Source: Meghimatium bilineatum (Eukaryota > Mollusca > Gastropoda > Stylommatophora > Philomycidae). From it: 64,000 nt of DNA. The stretch lies in the NCBI GenBank assembly GCA_034231615.1, contig CM067316.1, forward strand, positions 28,210,421 to 28,274,420, written 5' to 3'. Below the pieces are notes generated by a model that saw only the letters and a program-made list of their open reading frames with translations, had not been told where the DNA came from and did not search any database. Below, in pieces: positions 10,141 to 21,589 of the stretch (position 1 is the first letter of the stretch; each line of letters begins with the position of its first letter). Position numbers and translations under genes: made by a program.

Positions 10141-12123
10141 ATTCTCACTGACCTAAGCCTGCAATTCTTTCTCCACAGCTGTGGAACACCAATCTCTGCA
10201 TTCCCTGCTAAGTGATATTACTACTCTCAAACAAGTTTCGAAATATGTGAGTAGATTTCACACCTGCTGCCACATCCTGCAATCTGAAAAGATTTGTATG
10301 ACATCCTCAGCACGTCCCATCAACGACCTCCCTTTTGAGTCAGCTGACTTTAACTTTCTGTATTTCGGAATGCAACGGGTGTTCCATATCTGCATATATT
10401 TGAATGTACGCCCATGCACGGCAATACTGTAATCTGTGCTCAGCTGTTGGACAGTGAAATAGGTATCGCATAGCTCTTGTCGATGTGTCTTTTGTGCATC
10501 CCAGTGATACGCATTACTACATTCTGGATTCTATCCAGTCTTTCGATCTGAGTTTGGCTGAGAGTCAGAATTGCCAGTGCATATTCCACCACAGCCACAA
10601 CCAAACCCCGGTACAAAAGAAATAACAATCTATGCTCACACTACACAACAGCCATAACCTTCATTGCTGCTAAGCCTTTGCCTGCCCTTATGATAACGTG
10701 GTCAACATTTTCCCTGAAACTCAGACTTCTGTCCAAAAAAAAACACCACCCAGATATCTCATTGTACTAGTTATTTCTAAACTTTTGCCGGACAACGAAA
10801 CTTGTGGCATGGGTGTCTTTACCATGTGATTATTCAAGGAAAACCACGTCACGAATGCTTTAGAGGGACTAACCACTGCTCCCATATCTCGACACCAATT
10901 TTTAAGTCTATCCAACTCCTTCTGTAGTTCCACGACGCACTCTTCTCGATTTTTGCCCTGTCTATACACCAGGATATCATCGGCATATGACATCGTTCTG
11001 CCAACACCTGTGATTTGATTGCCAGCGATATGTACTGTGTATACATTGAAAAGTACAGGAGATAGAGGCGATCCCTATGACAGACCAGGGCTAATAATCG
11101 TTGGTGCAGATATCCACTTACCACACTTAAGAACTACTATCCTGTGTATCAGGGAGGTGCCAATCCACCGCACGACAAAAGGATTTACTGCAGGTTCAAC
11201 ATCTGATCCATCAAGATATCCAAGGACACGTTATTGTACGCATCCTCAAGATCTATTGCAACCGCACATGGCATGTGCGAATCGAACCCCTCAAGAACAT
11301 CCTGCGCAAATATTTCTGTCATGTTTTCTTTTCTGTGCGATACAATGTTGGTAACACTTATTTCTTTCAAGATAACACGATACCTTCCAGGCCACATTTT
11401 TTTTCCAAAGGCTTGCATATCGTAGTCTGCATTGTTATTATTCTGTAGCCTTGTATCCTGGTGTGGTTCCCTTCCAAGTTTGGGTAGTGGAACTAAATAG
11501 TTGTGCAACTAGTCTTCTTTTTCTGTACCCTTTAGAAAGCTATTATTGAACATGTCCGCCAACTCTCCCAACTCCTCATCCATTCTCCGACTAATGTCAT
11601 CGTATCTAATGTCATCTTACCCTGGTGCTGTGTATTTGCACATTTCAGCGCCTTCCTGATTTCTTCAATTGTGATTATCATATAGTTATCCATGCTCAAC
11701 TTCTTTCACGTGTCTGTAATCGTTTTCCTGATTTCTTGATATGTCTCCACATTTCTCTGACCAATTTGTGCGGTGTAGTATGCCAGCAACGCAAGAACAA
11801 TTTTAGTGACTATTCGCGTGTGATTTGGCAAAATTCGTCCCATTTTGACACCTTTGCTCACTTTGCAATATCTTTGAATGTTTGGACTAAGATATCTTTC
11901 TTTCTCAGACCTCCATGGACTGAGCCGCAACACGTGTCCTTGCCCCTTGTCATAGTGCTACGGTTTTCCGTTTCTCGCCCTTTGCACCTCTTCGTTCCAC
12001 CAGGGGGGGGGGGGGGCTTATCCCACACCTGAATTCCCACTTCTTGAGCATTACGTTTGTCTTGTCGAATTCTGTTCACAACATCCACTCCTCTGCGATC
12101 ATACATAAAGGATCTTACCTCTG
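10141..12123 (-). pseudogene. Reverse transcriptase and linker of I-like copy A
   Basis: Minus-strand fragments match copy B in order. First comes a linker with VRSFMYDRRGVDVVNRIRQD (about 12,118-12,060). At about 12,002-12,016 a run of G on the plus strand replaces codons for the WW seen in copy B (VWDKPHWWNEE). Then come VPLPKLGREPHQD, AIDLEDAYNNVS (palm motif A), MSYADDILVYRQ (catalytic YADD, about 10,993-10,958) and the thumb PMPQVSLSGKSLE..RYLG. Many stops and shifts show long decay. Its order relative to the endonuclease at 12,290-12,950 is the inversion described for the whole element. Confidence 0.8.
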
Positions 12124-12952
12124 GAGTGCGTTCATTGGAGCTGAAGTTTTCGTGAGTGTAATCGCCGTTACACAGTTTGTAAAATGTGACCAATATCAAG
12201 CAGCCTAAACGAGGTGGCTCATAAAGGAAAAGTCACCGGGCGGTTGCTAGACGAACGAGATAGAAAATCGCTAGGCTAGGAATTAAAAACGTGTGTGTTC
12301 TGTTTTGGAATGTGACCAGTGTACACAAGCGTAGACCAGAGTTAGAAAAGTTATGTTGCTACGCTGACATCGTTGCATTGCAAGAAACACAGTTAGGTGA
12401 ATGTGGTAACATCAAGGAAGCCGGTTTTCAGTGTTTCTACAACAGGCGACACATTGGACAGGCAATCTTTGTACGCGAGGGTTTTAGTATATGCGTGGTC
12501 GATATGTCCAAGTGGGATAGCGACAGTATCCAATTACAGGCAGTGAGAGTCCTGAGGGTCTAGCACCCATTTATGATTGTAAATGTGTATGCCTGCAGCA
12601 CCAGCGTTGATCTTCAGGGTTAGAAAATCCTAGGGAAGATAATGGAACAGAAAAAGCAGATCCTCTTCTGTGGTGATTTCAATGCGAAAGGTACATCATG
12701 AGGCAATAGTGCTTCGAACAAACAGGGAAGAGAACCTGAGGAGGCTCTGACAGATACGGACTTGGTGTGCCTTAAAGATGGCCGTATAACAAGGATGGCA
12801 AGCAGGGATGGTGATGATGATAGCGCTATCGACCTGGCATTCGTGTCATCGGCTTCTATGGCTATCTGCAAATGGGACGTGCTGGGGAATCATGTCAGTG
12901 ACCACCTCCCATGTGTTGCTCTCTTGAAAAATGACAAAAGTAAGCAGATAAG
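12124..12952 (+). pseudogene. Inverted 5' segment of I-like copy A: AP-type endonuclease
   Basis: From 12,291 the plus strand reads VLFWNVTSVHKRRPELE, IVALQETQLGECG, FCGDFNAKG and HVSDHLPCVALL. These are the N, QET, GDFNA and SDH motifs of apurinic-type endonucleases that nick target DNA in LINE integration. Stops at 12,561 and near 12,620 and 12,700 break the frame. About 12,124-12,290 is upstream element sequence with no identified product. This half runs opposite to the rest of the element and stops at 12,950, exactly where the 3' segment's homology to copy B begins. Confidence 0.85.
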
Positions 12953-13171
12953 ATATTGTCGTTATTAGTCATGAGATTATTATTTAGCAATCATTAATGT
13001 CACAGACAATATATAATTGTACCGAGATCTATGTGTCCTTCTTATACTGCTTCTGCAATTAATTTCCTATACTCAGAGGTCTACACAGGCAGGGCCGCCT
13101 GCATGACTTCAGTCGCCATCAGGAGTCTTCAAGGCTTCCCAACAGCTTCATTACCAGATCTGTCTCCCCTT

Positions 13172-13250
13172 CGTTCGTTCTCAAACTCCTATCGGTTAGG
13201 AGGATGTAATCTTAACAATTTAATGTGTTGTGTCATGGTTTCTAGCAGTG
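13172..13250 (-). repeat. SINE 3' end relic
   Basis: Reverse complement matches ACCATGACACAAC, ACTACATCC-like and AGTTTGAGAACGAACG of the 62.8-kb SINE. Only the 3' third is visible. Confidence 0.6.
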
Positions 13251-13454
13251 ATTCTCCAACGTTGTCCCGCAGCCAATTTTTAAACAAATGTATGTCCTTC
13301 CCCACAGCCCCCTCTTAAACCAATTTTGTTCCGTGAGCCCCTACCAAAATCTAAGAAAATATTTATTAGCCGTCTTTGTTCATCATAGATGTTTTTTTCA
13401 GGTTTACTGATCTGATTTCTATCATTTATCGTTCATTTAATTACTTTCATGTGT

Positions 13455-13700
13455 CCCTAACCCATGACCGTCTCAAATAAAGACTGAATAATTAAGATCC
13501 CATTCCTTACGGTTTTTTAAAATTAGTGTTGGTTGTCGGTTGGTCACTTTTTACATACATGGAATCATGCCAAAAATAGCCAAGGCGACTCCAGACATTG
13601 TGACAAATTGTGAGCCCAACAAGGGCACAAACATGGTCACATGAAAATTCTCGATAACAGGTCTTTACTGGAGACGGTTGTGCCCAACGCAGACTGATAT
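13455..13700. repeat. Dispersed repeat family, copy 2
   Basis: See the family description at 7,000-7,260. This copy keeps TGCCAAAAATAGCCAAGGCGA, the word also seen near 1,800 and, slightly changed, near 41,425. 13,700-13,830 is unassigned. Confidence 0.65.
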
Positions 13701-13829
13701 GTGGCTCTCCAATTTATGAATTATTCCTAAGCCCTTTTCCCTTCCAAGTCTCTGTAGCCCCCAGGGAACCATCTGACCCACGCTGTTAACCACCGGTTTA
13801 CAGTCTGGTTGATATTCTTCATGCAGTGG

Positions 13830-14050
13830 TAACATGCCTTCCGGCGTAGGCGATTATGTCTCTCCACAGTCCTCTGTTATACATTTAAATATAGTTTCTG
13901 ATGATTTTGGATCATGCCAGGCTTTCAAGCCATCCAAATTTTCTCACATTGTCTTCCTCTGTCTCTCTTACCCTCGATCTTTCCAGTTATTACAATGTTC
14001 TTCAGCATACTTCTTTTCATGACATGACACAGGAACTGTGATTGTCGTCT
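13830..14050 (-). pseudogene. RTE-like LINE C-terminal relic
   Basis: The minus strand gives NLDGLKAWHD and a GLWRDIIAYAGRH-like end. The same elements (LLDGLVSWHG, RESWRNMVAYTSRH) are clearer at 63,836-64,000. The frames are broken. Confidence 0.55.
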
Positions 14051-14389
14051 AATATCGTGGCTGATATATATTGGCTGATATATATGCGCATTTCAATCCG
14101 ACATACCCAATTACAGCATGTCATTTGATGTCACTGCTATTCTCCAGGAAGGGTAATCAGTGATGAAGTTGAGGTTGAATGACATATTGTACAAAGAATA
14201 TTAGGACATAGAAGAGAACAGGGGACGAGAGAACAAATGTTTTCTCTTAGTAAATATCACAAGAAACGACAAGCTACAATTTATTTAGACCTGAGTTGAC
14301 GACGCTTAGATATACTCACGACCTGAGCACGTATGGGAATTTCCCCAGTGCTGTGATCATCATCAAGTGTCGTCACCATATCGAATGTT

Positions 14390-14760
14390 CGCTGGATGCA
14401 ATGGTTATCTAAATCTTCTCTCATGCTTGGGGAAGCGATGCACTCTGCTAGACTGTTTTCTGTTCATATCACGATGTGTGCCTTCATTTCTGCCTACCTC
14501 TTGTTATCCGAACCTTGGCACTACTATCAAGTAAGATCTGCAACGTGATTGTCCTGTCTTCTGATATGTCCAAAATATGGTATTTGTTTGGTTTTTATTT
14601 ATTTAAATAGTTTTTTTTGTTTTAAAGTGTTGTCAGAACCTCTCTTTATATGGTCCTGCGTACCCTTCTATTATCCACATCAGAAATCAATTTTGTTTTG
14701 TAGCTGCTTGTTATCTTCCATATTTCTGAGTGTTGTGATACTAGAACCTAAGCGCGAATT
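14390..14760 (-). pseudogene. RTE-like LINE C-terminal relic (family of 1-458)
   Basis: Matches 1-458 in order on the plus-strand text: GCACTCTGCTAGACTGT, TCTGCCTACCTCTTG, TCAAGTAAG, GTCCTGTCTT..TATGTCCAAA. Its minus-strand reading is the FGHI..R to LEG tail with many breaks. 14,050-14,390 is unassigned. Confidence 0.65.
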
Positions 14761-14845
14761 AATCATGAGTTAAGAATCATGCTGCCACAGTTCAGTTCAT
14801 GTAGTGCGCTGTTCGACTACATATACTTTCAGTCGCAGCATATAC

Positions 14846-15560
14846 CAGCAATCATTAAAAACCACCAAAAGCATGGCCTATTTTCACCCTTGAATTGTTC
14901 TTTTCAGCGATTTTGAAACCACGTGAATGTGTACGGGTTAACTTTAATGTTTTCACGTTTTATTGTCGTTGTCATGTTTTATTCCAGTTTTGTGTGCTTC
15001 CCGTGTAAAACATCAAATTGCTGAATTATGGCAATATTACTAGTAGAATCAAGTTGAAATTTGACATTAGTAATATAGTAGAAACATTAGTAAAGTTTCA
15101 TGGAGTAAAACGACATCTATCTTTTCATCGAAAAGAAGTGTGTTTTTATTTTTGCGATGCCTCGACTTTCGTCACAAGAGTGATGGCAAGCTGTTGGTAT
15201 TCTATGGAGTGGTATGGTGACCAGAGAAGTTGCCAGCATTTTAATTGTAACCATTCCACTATAGTGAAGCTGAATGAGAGATATCTGGCTACAGGTTCAA
15301 CAAATAACCACCCAACTCCTGGTCAACCTCAACAAAGATAGCTCAATATCGTCAAATTCAATCCGACGATGCATCTGGGCGATCGCTTCTTAACAGCAAC
15401 TCAAACAATGTGCAATAGAATGACACCCCGATGCTAAACTTGTATTGATGATACACAGATTGATACATGATATTAATGATAACCCTGACTTACTGACAGT
15501 GAGTGCGATTTTCTTTGTAACCTTAATGTAGACAACTGCTTAGGTGGTGACGGTCCTGAA
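14846..15560 (+). pseudogene. Tc1-like transposase N-terminal relic, second copy
   Basis: An ATG at 15,157 starts MPRLSSQE, then a stop replaces R. A shifted frame gives HFNCNHSTIVKLNERYLATG, then STNNHPTPGQPQQR, and further on a degraded LGDRFLTATQTM-like stretch. This is the order of the two N-terminal helix-turn-helix units and the GRPR-like hook of Tc1 transposases. Its 5' flank is shared with 2,570-3,075, including TTTTCACCCTTGAATTGTT. No catalytic DDE core is present. Both copies end near a matched TAACCTTA.TATAGACAA.TGCTTA phrase. Confidence 0.75.
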
Positions 15561-15782
15561 TGTGTTTAATTTTTAGAAACATGCACAGTTTGGTCCATAA
15601 ATTTACTTATTTTGCGTATTTTAAATTCAGCACAAGAAAAAAATGCAACATTTAAAACAAAGTGGTGCGTTTTAATGATTTCGGGTATATTTGTATTATC
15701 AAAAATAGTGTCATCAGTCAATGGAAGATCTTATCGCAAGTGCAGTGCAATATCTCCTCAAATGAACTCCAATGGCTGATCT

Positions 15783-15925
15783 TTTCTTCTTCTTCTGCGT
15801 TCGTTCTCAAACTCCTGCAGATTAGCAGGATGTAGTCCGGAGAATGGTTTTACGACATGCGTGGAAGGTAAACAGTGTTGCTATTCTTTGCTCCCTTTTT
15901 GGGCCCCGGCAACACATGGGCGAAA
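15783..15925 (-). repeat. SINE copy, internally deleted, (AAG)n tail
   Basis: The reverse complement starts with CCCATGTGTTGCCGGGGCCC and ends GTTTGAGAACGAACGCAGAAG followed by AAG repeats. Compared with 62,766-63,044 the middle is missing. CTGATCT at 15,776 and 15,926 could be a short target duplication, but 7 bp is weak. Confidence 0.7.
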
Positions 15926-15939
15926 CTGATCTCTTATTA

Positions 15940-17410
15940 CCCAGTTAGCGATCTATGTAAGACTAAATTTGGCAGTAGCGATCTAGACAGGTGGTAAATG
16001 GGAGGCCTAACACATTGCAGGCACCAAAAAACAGTTTCCCATGGACTTCAAAACAGAAAGATTTTTTGTATATAAAGGCTCAGAGCCGTAGTTTACCAGG
16101 ACATTATTTTTTCCGAGTGTCAGCGCTAGCAATTGAAACTGAGTGTGTAAAACCTATCTTATCGAGGCACACCGTTCTATCCATGTGTGCAAGTTCACTT
16201 TGTTAATATCAGAGCGTATTACTTTAAAATAATGTGTATGGTTGAAATTTACTGCGTCATCTTGTGAGTCGAATCATTTGTAAGTTTGCCTAGTATCCAT
16301 GAGAGACCAAGATATGAACTGGCATTACACCCTATAATTAAAGTTCAACATTGGGTTCTGCAACAAAACAGTGGAAACTACAAAATGTAAACAGACAGAT
16401 ATAAACATTGTTTTTTTTTTCACCATTGCTATAATCTGACTTATATAATGTTGATGTCGCTGAGACAGAGAAACACGAGCGATAAACAAGCAATCATTAA
16501 CTTGCCTGGATTATAGAGATGAACCAGGAAACTTCATCAGCTGAAGCTAATTGTTTGTATTGATTAACATGGCTTCCTCAAACAAACAAGATGCCAAAGA
16601 TAATACATGACATATACCTTCTGGAAATGTCGGATTCTGCTTAAAAACAAAGCAAAATTTTCAGAATTTGGCTTCATTATACAATACAACACTGAGAAAA
16701 GTTTTATGAACTCAGCTTTTGCATTTCTACATGTTGGTGATTAAATTTCTGCTGGTTAGGAAGATTTAATCCGTAGAAAGTAATGCAATATATCTGAGAG
16801 TATCGTGGCTTGAAATTCTACGTATGCCGGTCAGACACAGTTTATTTCAGTATTGCATCTTTGGATAAAAGTGGGAAAATTATATTTGATAAGGGAGAAA
16901 TTGTCACGTAACAACAATGATTTTAAGAATAAGAGGAGTCGGAAAGATTAACAGAGATGATGTTAGCCAGTGGAGAACATCTGAAATGGTTGAAAGCTCC
17001 CAAAACAGGAGGCAGTTGACATAATAACCAACGACTGTAAATCAGAAATATAAATCGCAATAAAAACAAGGAAATATTGCAAATTTGCAGGCGCCGACAA
17101 CAAAATAACAGACATAATACAACATCTAGATGTATTTAGTGTTTAAACTATTATAAACTGCAATGGCATGAGAGGCTATCAGAGTGCACCACAAGGATAA
17201 GCTACAGAGGATGTTGAGGGTCTATTTCAGTACCTTCTATGCGGAGATACACTTGATAATGATTGGTGAATAAATATACAGAAGTCCAGAATAGTAAGTA
17301 CATTTGCTTTATATACAAGACGTTTGACATGAGTCCAACATGAACAATTAATTGAATGTCCCAATAAATAGGCTTAGGTGGAATAAAATCAGACATCGAA
17401 TTCATCGAAA

Positions 17411-17415
<5 letters not shown>
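15940..17415. other. Unassigned AT-rich region
   Basis: No coding or terminal-repeat signal that I can support. A weak match to the reversed SINE 3' end may exist near 16,745-16,780 (CTGCTGGTTAGGAAGATTTAAT). Confidence 0.4.

Positions 17416-17416
<1 letters not shown>

Positions 17417-17468
<52 letters not shown>
17417..17468. repeat. (AT)n microsatellite
   Basis: About 52 bp of uninterrupted AT dinucleotides, directly before an RT fragment. Confidence 0.95.
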
Positions 17469-17471
<3 letters not shown>

Positions 17472-17600
17472 AAACATGCTGCATCAATAAGATACGAGAG
17501 TAGCTACTCACCTTACATTGAAATAAAAAGAGGAGTAAGATAAGGATGCATTTTATCACGCATGCTATTTAACATCTACATTGAGAACGTTTTCAAATAA
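17469..17600 (+). pseudogene. RT palm fragment of a LINE
   Basis: EIKRGVR, stop, GCILSRMLFNIYIENVF is the RT block GVRQGC.LSP.LFNIY with the Q codon mutated to a stop at about 17,539. About 45 residues remain, and a tRNA-like module cuts it off at 17,601. Confidence 0.7.
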
Positions 17601-17693
17601 GTACGGAAAAACTTGTTTACTTGTGTTGCAAAGCGATTCGGCGCTGTTAGAACAGACCTGGTTCAATTCCCGTCAGCTGTAAGAATTGTTTTC
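17601..17693 (+). repeat. tRNA-like SINE module, copy 1
   Basis: About 92 bp nearly identical to 45,123-45,215. It contains an A-box-like TTGCAAAGCGATTCGG and a strong B-box-like GGTTCAATTCC about 40 bp later, the spacing of an internal Pol III promoter. I could not fold a full tRNA cloverleaf, so I read it as a tRNA-derived SINE head rather than a tRNA gene. Confidence 0.6.
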
Positions 17694-17749
17694 AAAATTT
17701 ATACAAGGAATGCATTGACTAAAGATCAATGGCAACATAATAAATAATA

Positions 17750-18130
17750 TATAATATGCAAATGACACAGCTTTCTTAGCTGGACACTCTATGCAGACAC
17801 AGAAAGAATTATTCACGCTTTTGAATACAAGTGCTACAGAAGTTTGTTTAGTATTGGTTGTATAGAGCAAAAGACAAATATATTCGTCCGGCAGCAAATA
17901 AACAAACTGGCAGGTTATCAAGATCCATTTTTTGGGCAGTGATGAAACGGTGTAAACCTATTTGGTTTGAATTTAACACGATCCACTTTCTAATAAAACG
18001 ATTTTGCAAGAAATAGTCCAGTGTGGAAGAGGTGGCGGGGGCAACAATACCGGATTGATAACATCAAGGAAAGGCTGCAACAGGTTCTACCTTACTCTCG
18101 TGCGGGACCATGATTAGCAGAAAACCAAGA
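17750..18130 (+). pseudogene. RTE-A family C-terminal relic
   Basis: Broken frames give IHAFEYKCYRSLFSI, EQKTNIFVRQQI and WRGQQYRIDNIKE, matching LQAFEYKCYRRILRIS, EHKTNVYVRNKV and TWTDNINEW of the unbroken RTE-A at 24,038-25,981. Confidence 0.65.
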
Positions 18131-18338
18131 TCCTAAAAGTACCACTTCGTGGTGTATCGTGGAAACAGATATACAGCTGTTCGTGCTGTGTTTCTGATAA
18201 ACAACTTTAGGGATCATGTCCGTGGATGTGAAGGTTGTAGATGGAATGAGAATTGATTTTAAAAAAGATAAGCAATATATCCGATACCTCTGCGCCAAAG
18301 CACCCAGCGGCATTGTCGACACAAAGTGACGCAAGGCA

Positions 18339-18746
18339 TTGCGGCTATGTCAGCCGAAATGCAGACGCACTGGAGAGGCGGCCAATGTCAATGTGCCTAT
18401 ATGTGTAGATGTCGTAACGATATGGTGGCGCTCAGAGTACACATTGAATATGAAGAAGTTAACTGGCGCTAGAGGGCAGCGTTGTGTATGGAGAAGCCGT
18501 ATATTGGTATCGAAGGCACAATTGCCCAGCACAGGACAGGTCGACGGAATTGTTGCTCATGGTCAAGAACACACAGAACACACACGTCTTACCACAATGG
18601 ATGCCATTAAAATTCGGCGTCACGACTCAGGTATTGAATACACCAACTTGAAGAGGTACTCCTGTGTATGGAAAAAAGCTTTTAATACAGATCTCCACTG
18701 CACACAAAACAGCATCGCACAATTGTCGGGGAGCACATACTGTTGA
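18339..18746 (+). other. Open frame without recognised family (135 codons)
   Basis: I do not recognise this translation. It has no signal peptide, membrane segment or domain motif I can name. It lies among relics, and its composition resembles chance reading of moderately GC-richer DNA. It may be part of an unidentified repeat; I do not claim a gene. Confidence 0.15.
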
Positions 18747-18844
18747 AATCTCTGACAGACACAGTGTTGACATTTGGACTCTGTGGGCAATTCTGGAATA
18801 TATTGGAGCAAGTCCTTATCTTTGAGGACATAGGAAATATAGTA

Positions 18845-19240
18845 TAATTTGACTGTCGCCGTTGTTCAGCACGCCTTATAAGGAAAGAATTGCGTTCAGT
18901 ACCCAATGGCACAGAGTGGAATATGTCTTTCTTACACGAGATTTGTTCGCCGTCTTCGAAGCTCCTCGTCCGAAATGTAGACAATACTTCTCTTTGGGTA
19001 ATAAATAAAAATTGTAGAGTCAAAACACAGACACATTGAAGCAGCATCTTGACTAGGAAGGTGTATCAACCCTAAGTTTATTTGGACTGTCGCCGTTACC
19101 TAACACAGTTCACACAGAAGAAACTTGGTATGGGACGTAAGGACACAGAGGATGGTAATGGAATGGTCTTCCTACAAGAGGAATATTCCGAAGGCTGCGA
19201 TGCGCCTCGTTGAAGGAAATATACACAGTGGGTGACCCAT
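18845..19240. repeat. Diverged direct duplication (about 235-bp spacing)
   Basis: GACTGTCGCCGTT occurs at about 18,851 and 19,086. Each copy is followed by similar ordered words (GGAAT.GTCTT.CTTACA..AG; CGAAG.CT.C..CGC.TCGT.G.A). It is non-coding. 19,240-19,740 is unassigned. Confidence 0.5.
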
Positions 19241-19739
19241 GCAAAATACCAGCTCCACGGATTCACGAACATTGACTCAACGGATCTCTAGATGCAAGGG
19301 TTTATATCGGATTTGGGATGTTGCGGCTGGAAATTGTTGCAAACACAAACGTTACTGGGAGTTGTCCTACATATTCTAGCTTTACTTACGAAAATTGTTT
19401 CCTGGAAAGTTATAACGAGTTTTACAAGTGTACCGGTATAGCTCAAAAACGTCTATGAAAACTCATAGTAAAGGAACTTGTGTTTACAAGCATCTCTTGA
19501 AGTAACTCACACATCCAGTAGAATATTCTTGAATCTAGAGAACCCAGTTCATTTTTATTAAGTCCAAGAGACTGATTCTCACTGCCAGGTTATGTCACTT
19601 AAGAAAATATGTTCTGAGTCCAGCTCTAAAATGATAAATAATGGAACCTTACGCAAGTTCCGTCCTTCGCCTGTGGCACTCCTATTTATTTGTCATTGAC
19701 ACTTCAAACAAGGAAACATACTAACAGAATGGAAACACA

Positions 19740-21080
19740 TCTTACATAGATGGAAGTAATACTGCAGTGAGATGTATAATGACCCAAGAAAAACAAAAAA
19801 CAAATCAATAAATGAATATGAAAAAGAGCCACAACCCACAAATTAAGAAGTAATACACGCAATATAAAGTTTAAAGAAAGGAAAAGCCCCAGGCAATGAT
19901 GGTTTAACAACAGAAATGATACAAGCAGGAGTGAGGCCGGAATCATGATTTACCAGAAACTCTGCTGCAAATTCTGGGAAAGCGGAACATGACCGGAGGA
20001 AAAGCGTTCGACTGCGTCCAATACCAGAAACTATGGAAGATAATGAACAGCATGGGTTTCCCAAGACATCTGATTCACCTAATAGAAGAACTTTATCAAG
20101 ACCAAAAGGCTGCAGTGAATATAGAGGGTGATATCTCAGAGTGGTTTGAGGTACAGAGTGGAGTAAGGCAGGGATGCACATTTTACCCATACCTGTTCAA
20201 CATCTACGCAGAAAGAAGAATGAGGAATGTGAGAGAAGACATACACAACGTTGACTACCACGCTTTAAACATCGGTGGATTCGAAATCACCGAACTACGC
20301 TACGCAGACGACAGTGTTTCTTTCAAATGATATAAAGGGATTGGAACAACTAATCAAGAACACAAAGAAATATAGTGAATCACAAAATGTATATTTAAAC
20401 ACAAAAAATAAAAATCATGTCAACAGATATAACAACACAACAACCAAAAATCCGAATAGACAATACCCAGATACAATGTGTGGATAAATTTGAATACTTG
20501 GGAGCAAACATCAACGGTGCAGGAGACTGCATGGTAGAAATAAGTAAGAGATTGGCAATGGCTTACTGTAAAAAAAAAACACGGTTTAAAAACATATGGA
20601 AAAACAACAAAATAGAAACGAAATTGCTAATGTTACGAACTTTTATTTTTCCGGTTGCAACATACGGCTGTGAAACATGAACCCCAAGTAAAATAGCGGC
20701 AAAGAAGATCAATGCCTGTGGGATGAAGTACTACAGAAAGATACTTAGAATATCATGGAAGGAAAAAAAAAGAGAAACTCAGATATTATAAACACATTGA
20801 AAATTCCAGAATGTTGGTTACTAAACACAATAACAAAAAGAAAACTACACCTGTTTGATCTTATAAAGAGGCACAACTATTTAGAAAGACAAATAATGGA
20901 GGGCAGAGTACCTTGGTTGACGAGAAGGGGCAGACCAAGAAGATGATGGATTAACGACATTAAAGATAACATGAATACACGTTATCTTGAAAATGCAAGC
21001 CGCATCGCTCAAGACAGAGAGGGGTTCAGAGAGTTCATTGGGAAGACAATGTTCTGGAAAGAATACGTCACATGACAACA
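19740..21080 (+). pseudogene. RTE-B family LINE, RT with internal deletion
   Basis: Fragments in order: KAPGNDGLTTEMIQAG, a jump that removes the usual WP.DWK to F.DY block, then KAFDCVQYQKLWKIM (palm A), SGVRQGCTFYPYLFNIYAE, LRYADDSVSF (catalytic YADD, about 20,296-20,325), FEYLGANINGAGDCMVEI, VATYGCET, and the tail RGRPRR..INDIKDN. Stops at 20,328 and 20,678 and shifts in between kill the ORF. A copy of its C-terminal part lies about 1 kb downstream, and a third copy is split around 22,610/27,413. No endonuclease domain is seen. Confidence 0.8.
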
Positions 21081-21239
21081 ACTTCAAACCGAGGCGATCG
21101 TCCATACCTTGTTTCGTCACCGCTCAACCTGAGTGTGCAGACTTGGATGATTCATTTCTGCTGTTGTCTTAATGAGTAATTCTTTCCACAATCAATACAA
21201 TACAATATTACCACAGAAAAACAATGCCTTATTGAACCA

Positions 21240-21560
21240 CTGCCATCATACTAACTCACTCATGTCATATTGATTTACTCCTGTCATTTTGACTCACATC
21301 CTTCATATTGACTCCCTGCTGCCATTTTTACTCACTTCTGCCTCAGTTTTAACTTTTTTCTCTCTTCATATGTATAGAAGATATAGGTCGATATGACAGT
21401 ACAGTGGAATCTCAATAAAACGAATCCGTTTTAACGAATTTCACTGTTTAACGATACTTTTCAAAATCTTCAATTAATTTACCTCTTTGTCTAAATTTGT
21501 TTTAAAATTATTATAACGAATGCATTAAAACAAATATCGCAGTGTTACCAACTATTTTGT
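21240..21560. repeat. Dispersed repeat with pogo-like end, inverted relative to 40,590-40,925
   Basis: It contains a terminal-repeat-like CAGTGGAATCTCAATAAAAC with AACGAATCCG and several about 20-bp units of TGACTCACTCCTGTCATATT type. The reverse complement of all of this occurs at 40,590-40,925. Family knowledge: CAGTGGAA-CTC-ATAACGAA ends are typical of pogo/Tigger-type DNA transposons. It has no coding capacity. Confidence 0.6.
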
Positions 21561-21589
21561 AACCAACTATTTTGTAACCAACTATTAAC

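Larger units (their letters stand above)
9434..12964 (-). mobile_element. I-like LINE copy A: one insertion with inverted 5' half and 12-bp TSD
   Basis: ATATTGTCGTTA is repeated exactly at 9,434-9,445 and 12,953-12,964. Between them, the minus strand carries the 3' part of an I-like ORF2 (linker, RT, RNase H, AACTAAC tail), and the plus strand at the far end carries the missing endonuclease half. Copy B shows the normal order: its sequence across CAGATA..CC.AAGGTAAGATCC is continuous. Copy A is broken at that point: the endonuclease part ends at CAGATA (12,950) and the 3' part starts at about 12,123. This is the structure that twin priming produces in target-primed reverse transcription. Confidence 0.88.

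Noticed and set aside
17601-17693. True tRNA gene
   Set aside because: Boxes resemble a Pol III promoter, but I could not pair an acceptor stem and the module is repeated in unrelated context; more likely a SINE head.
18339-18746. Possible host gene of 135 codons
   Set aside because: No recognisable domain, no supporting exon structure, surrounded by relics; kept only as an unrecognised open frame.
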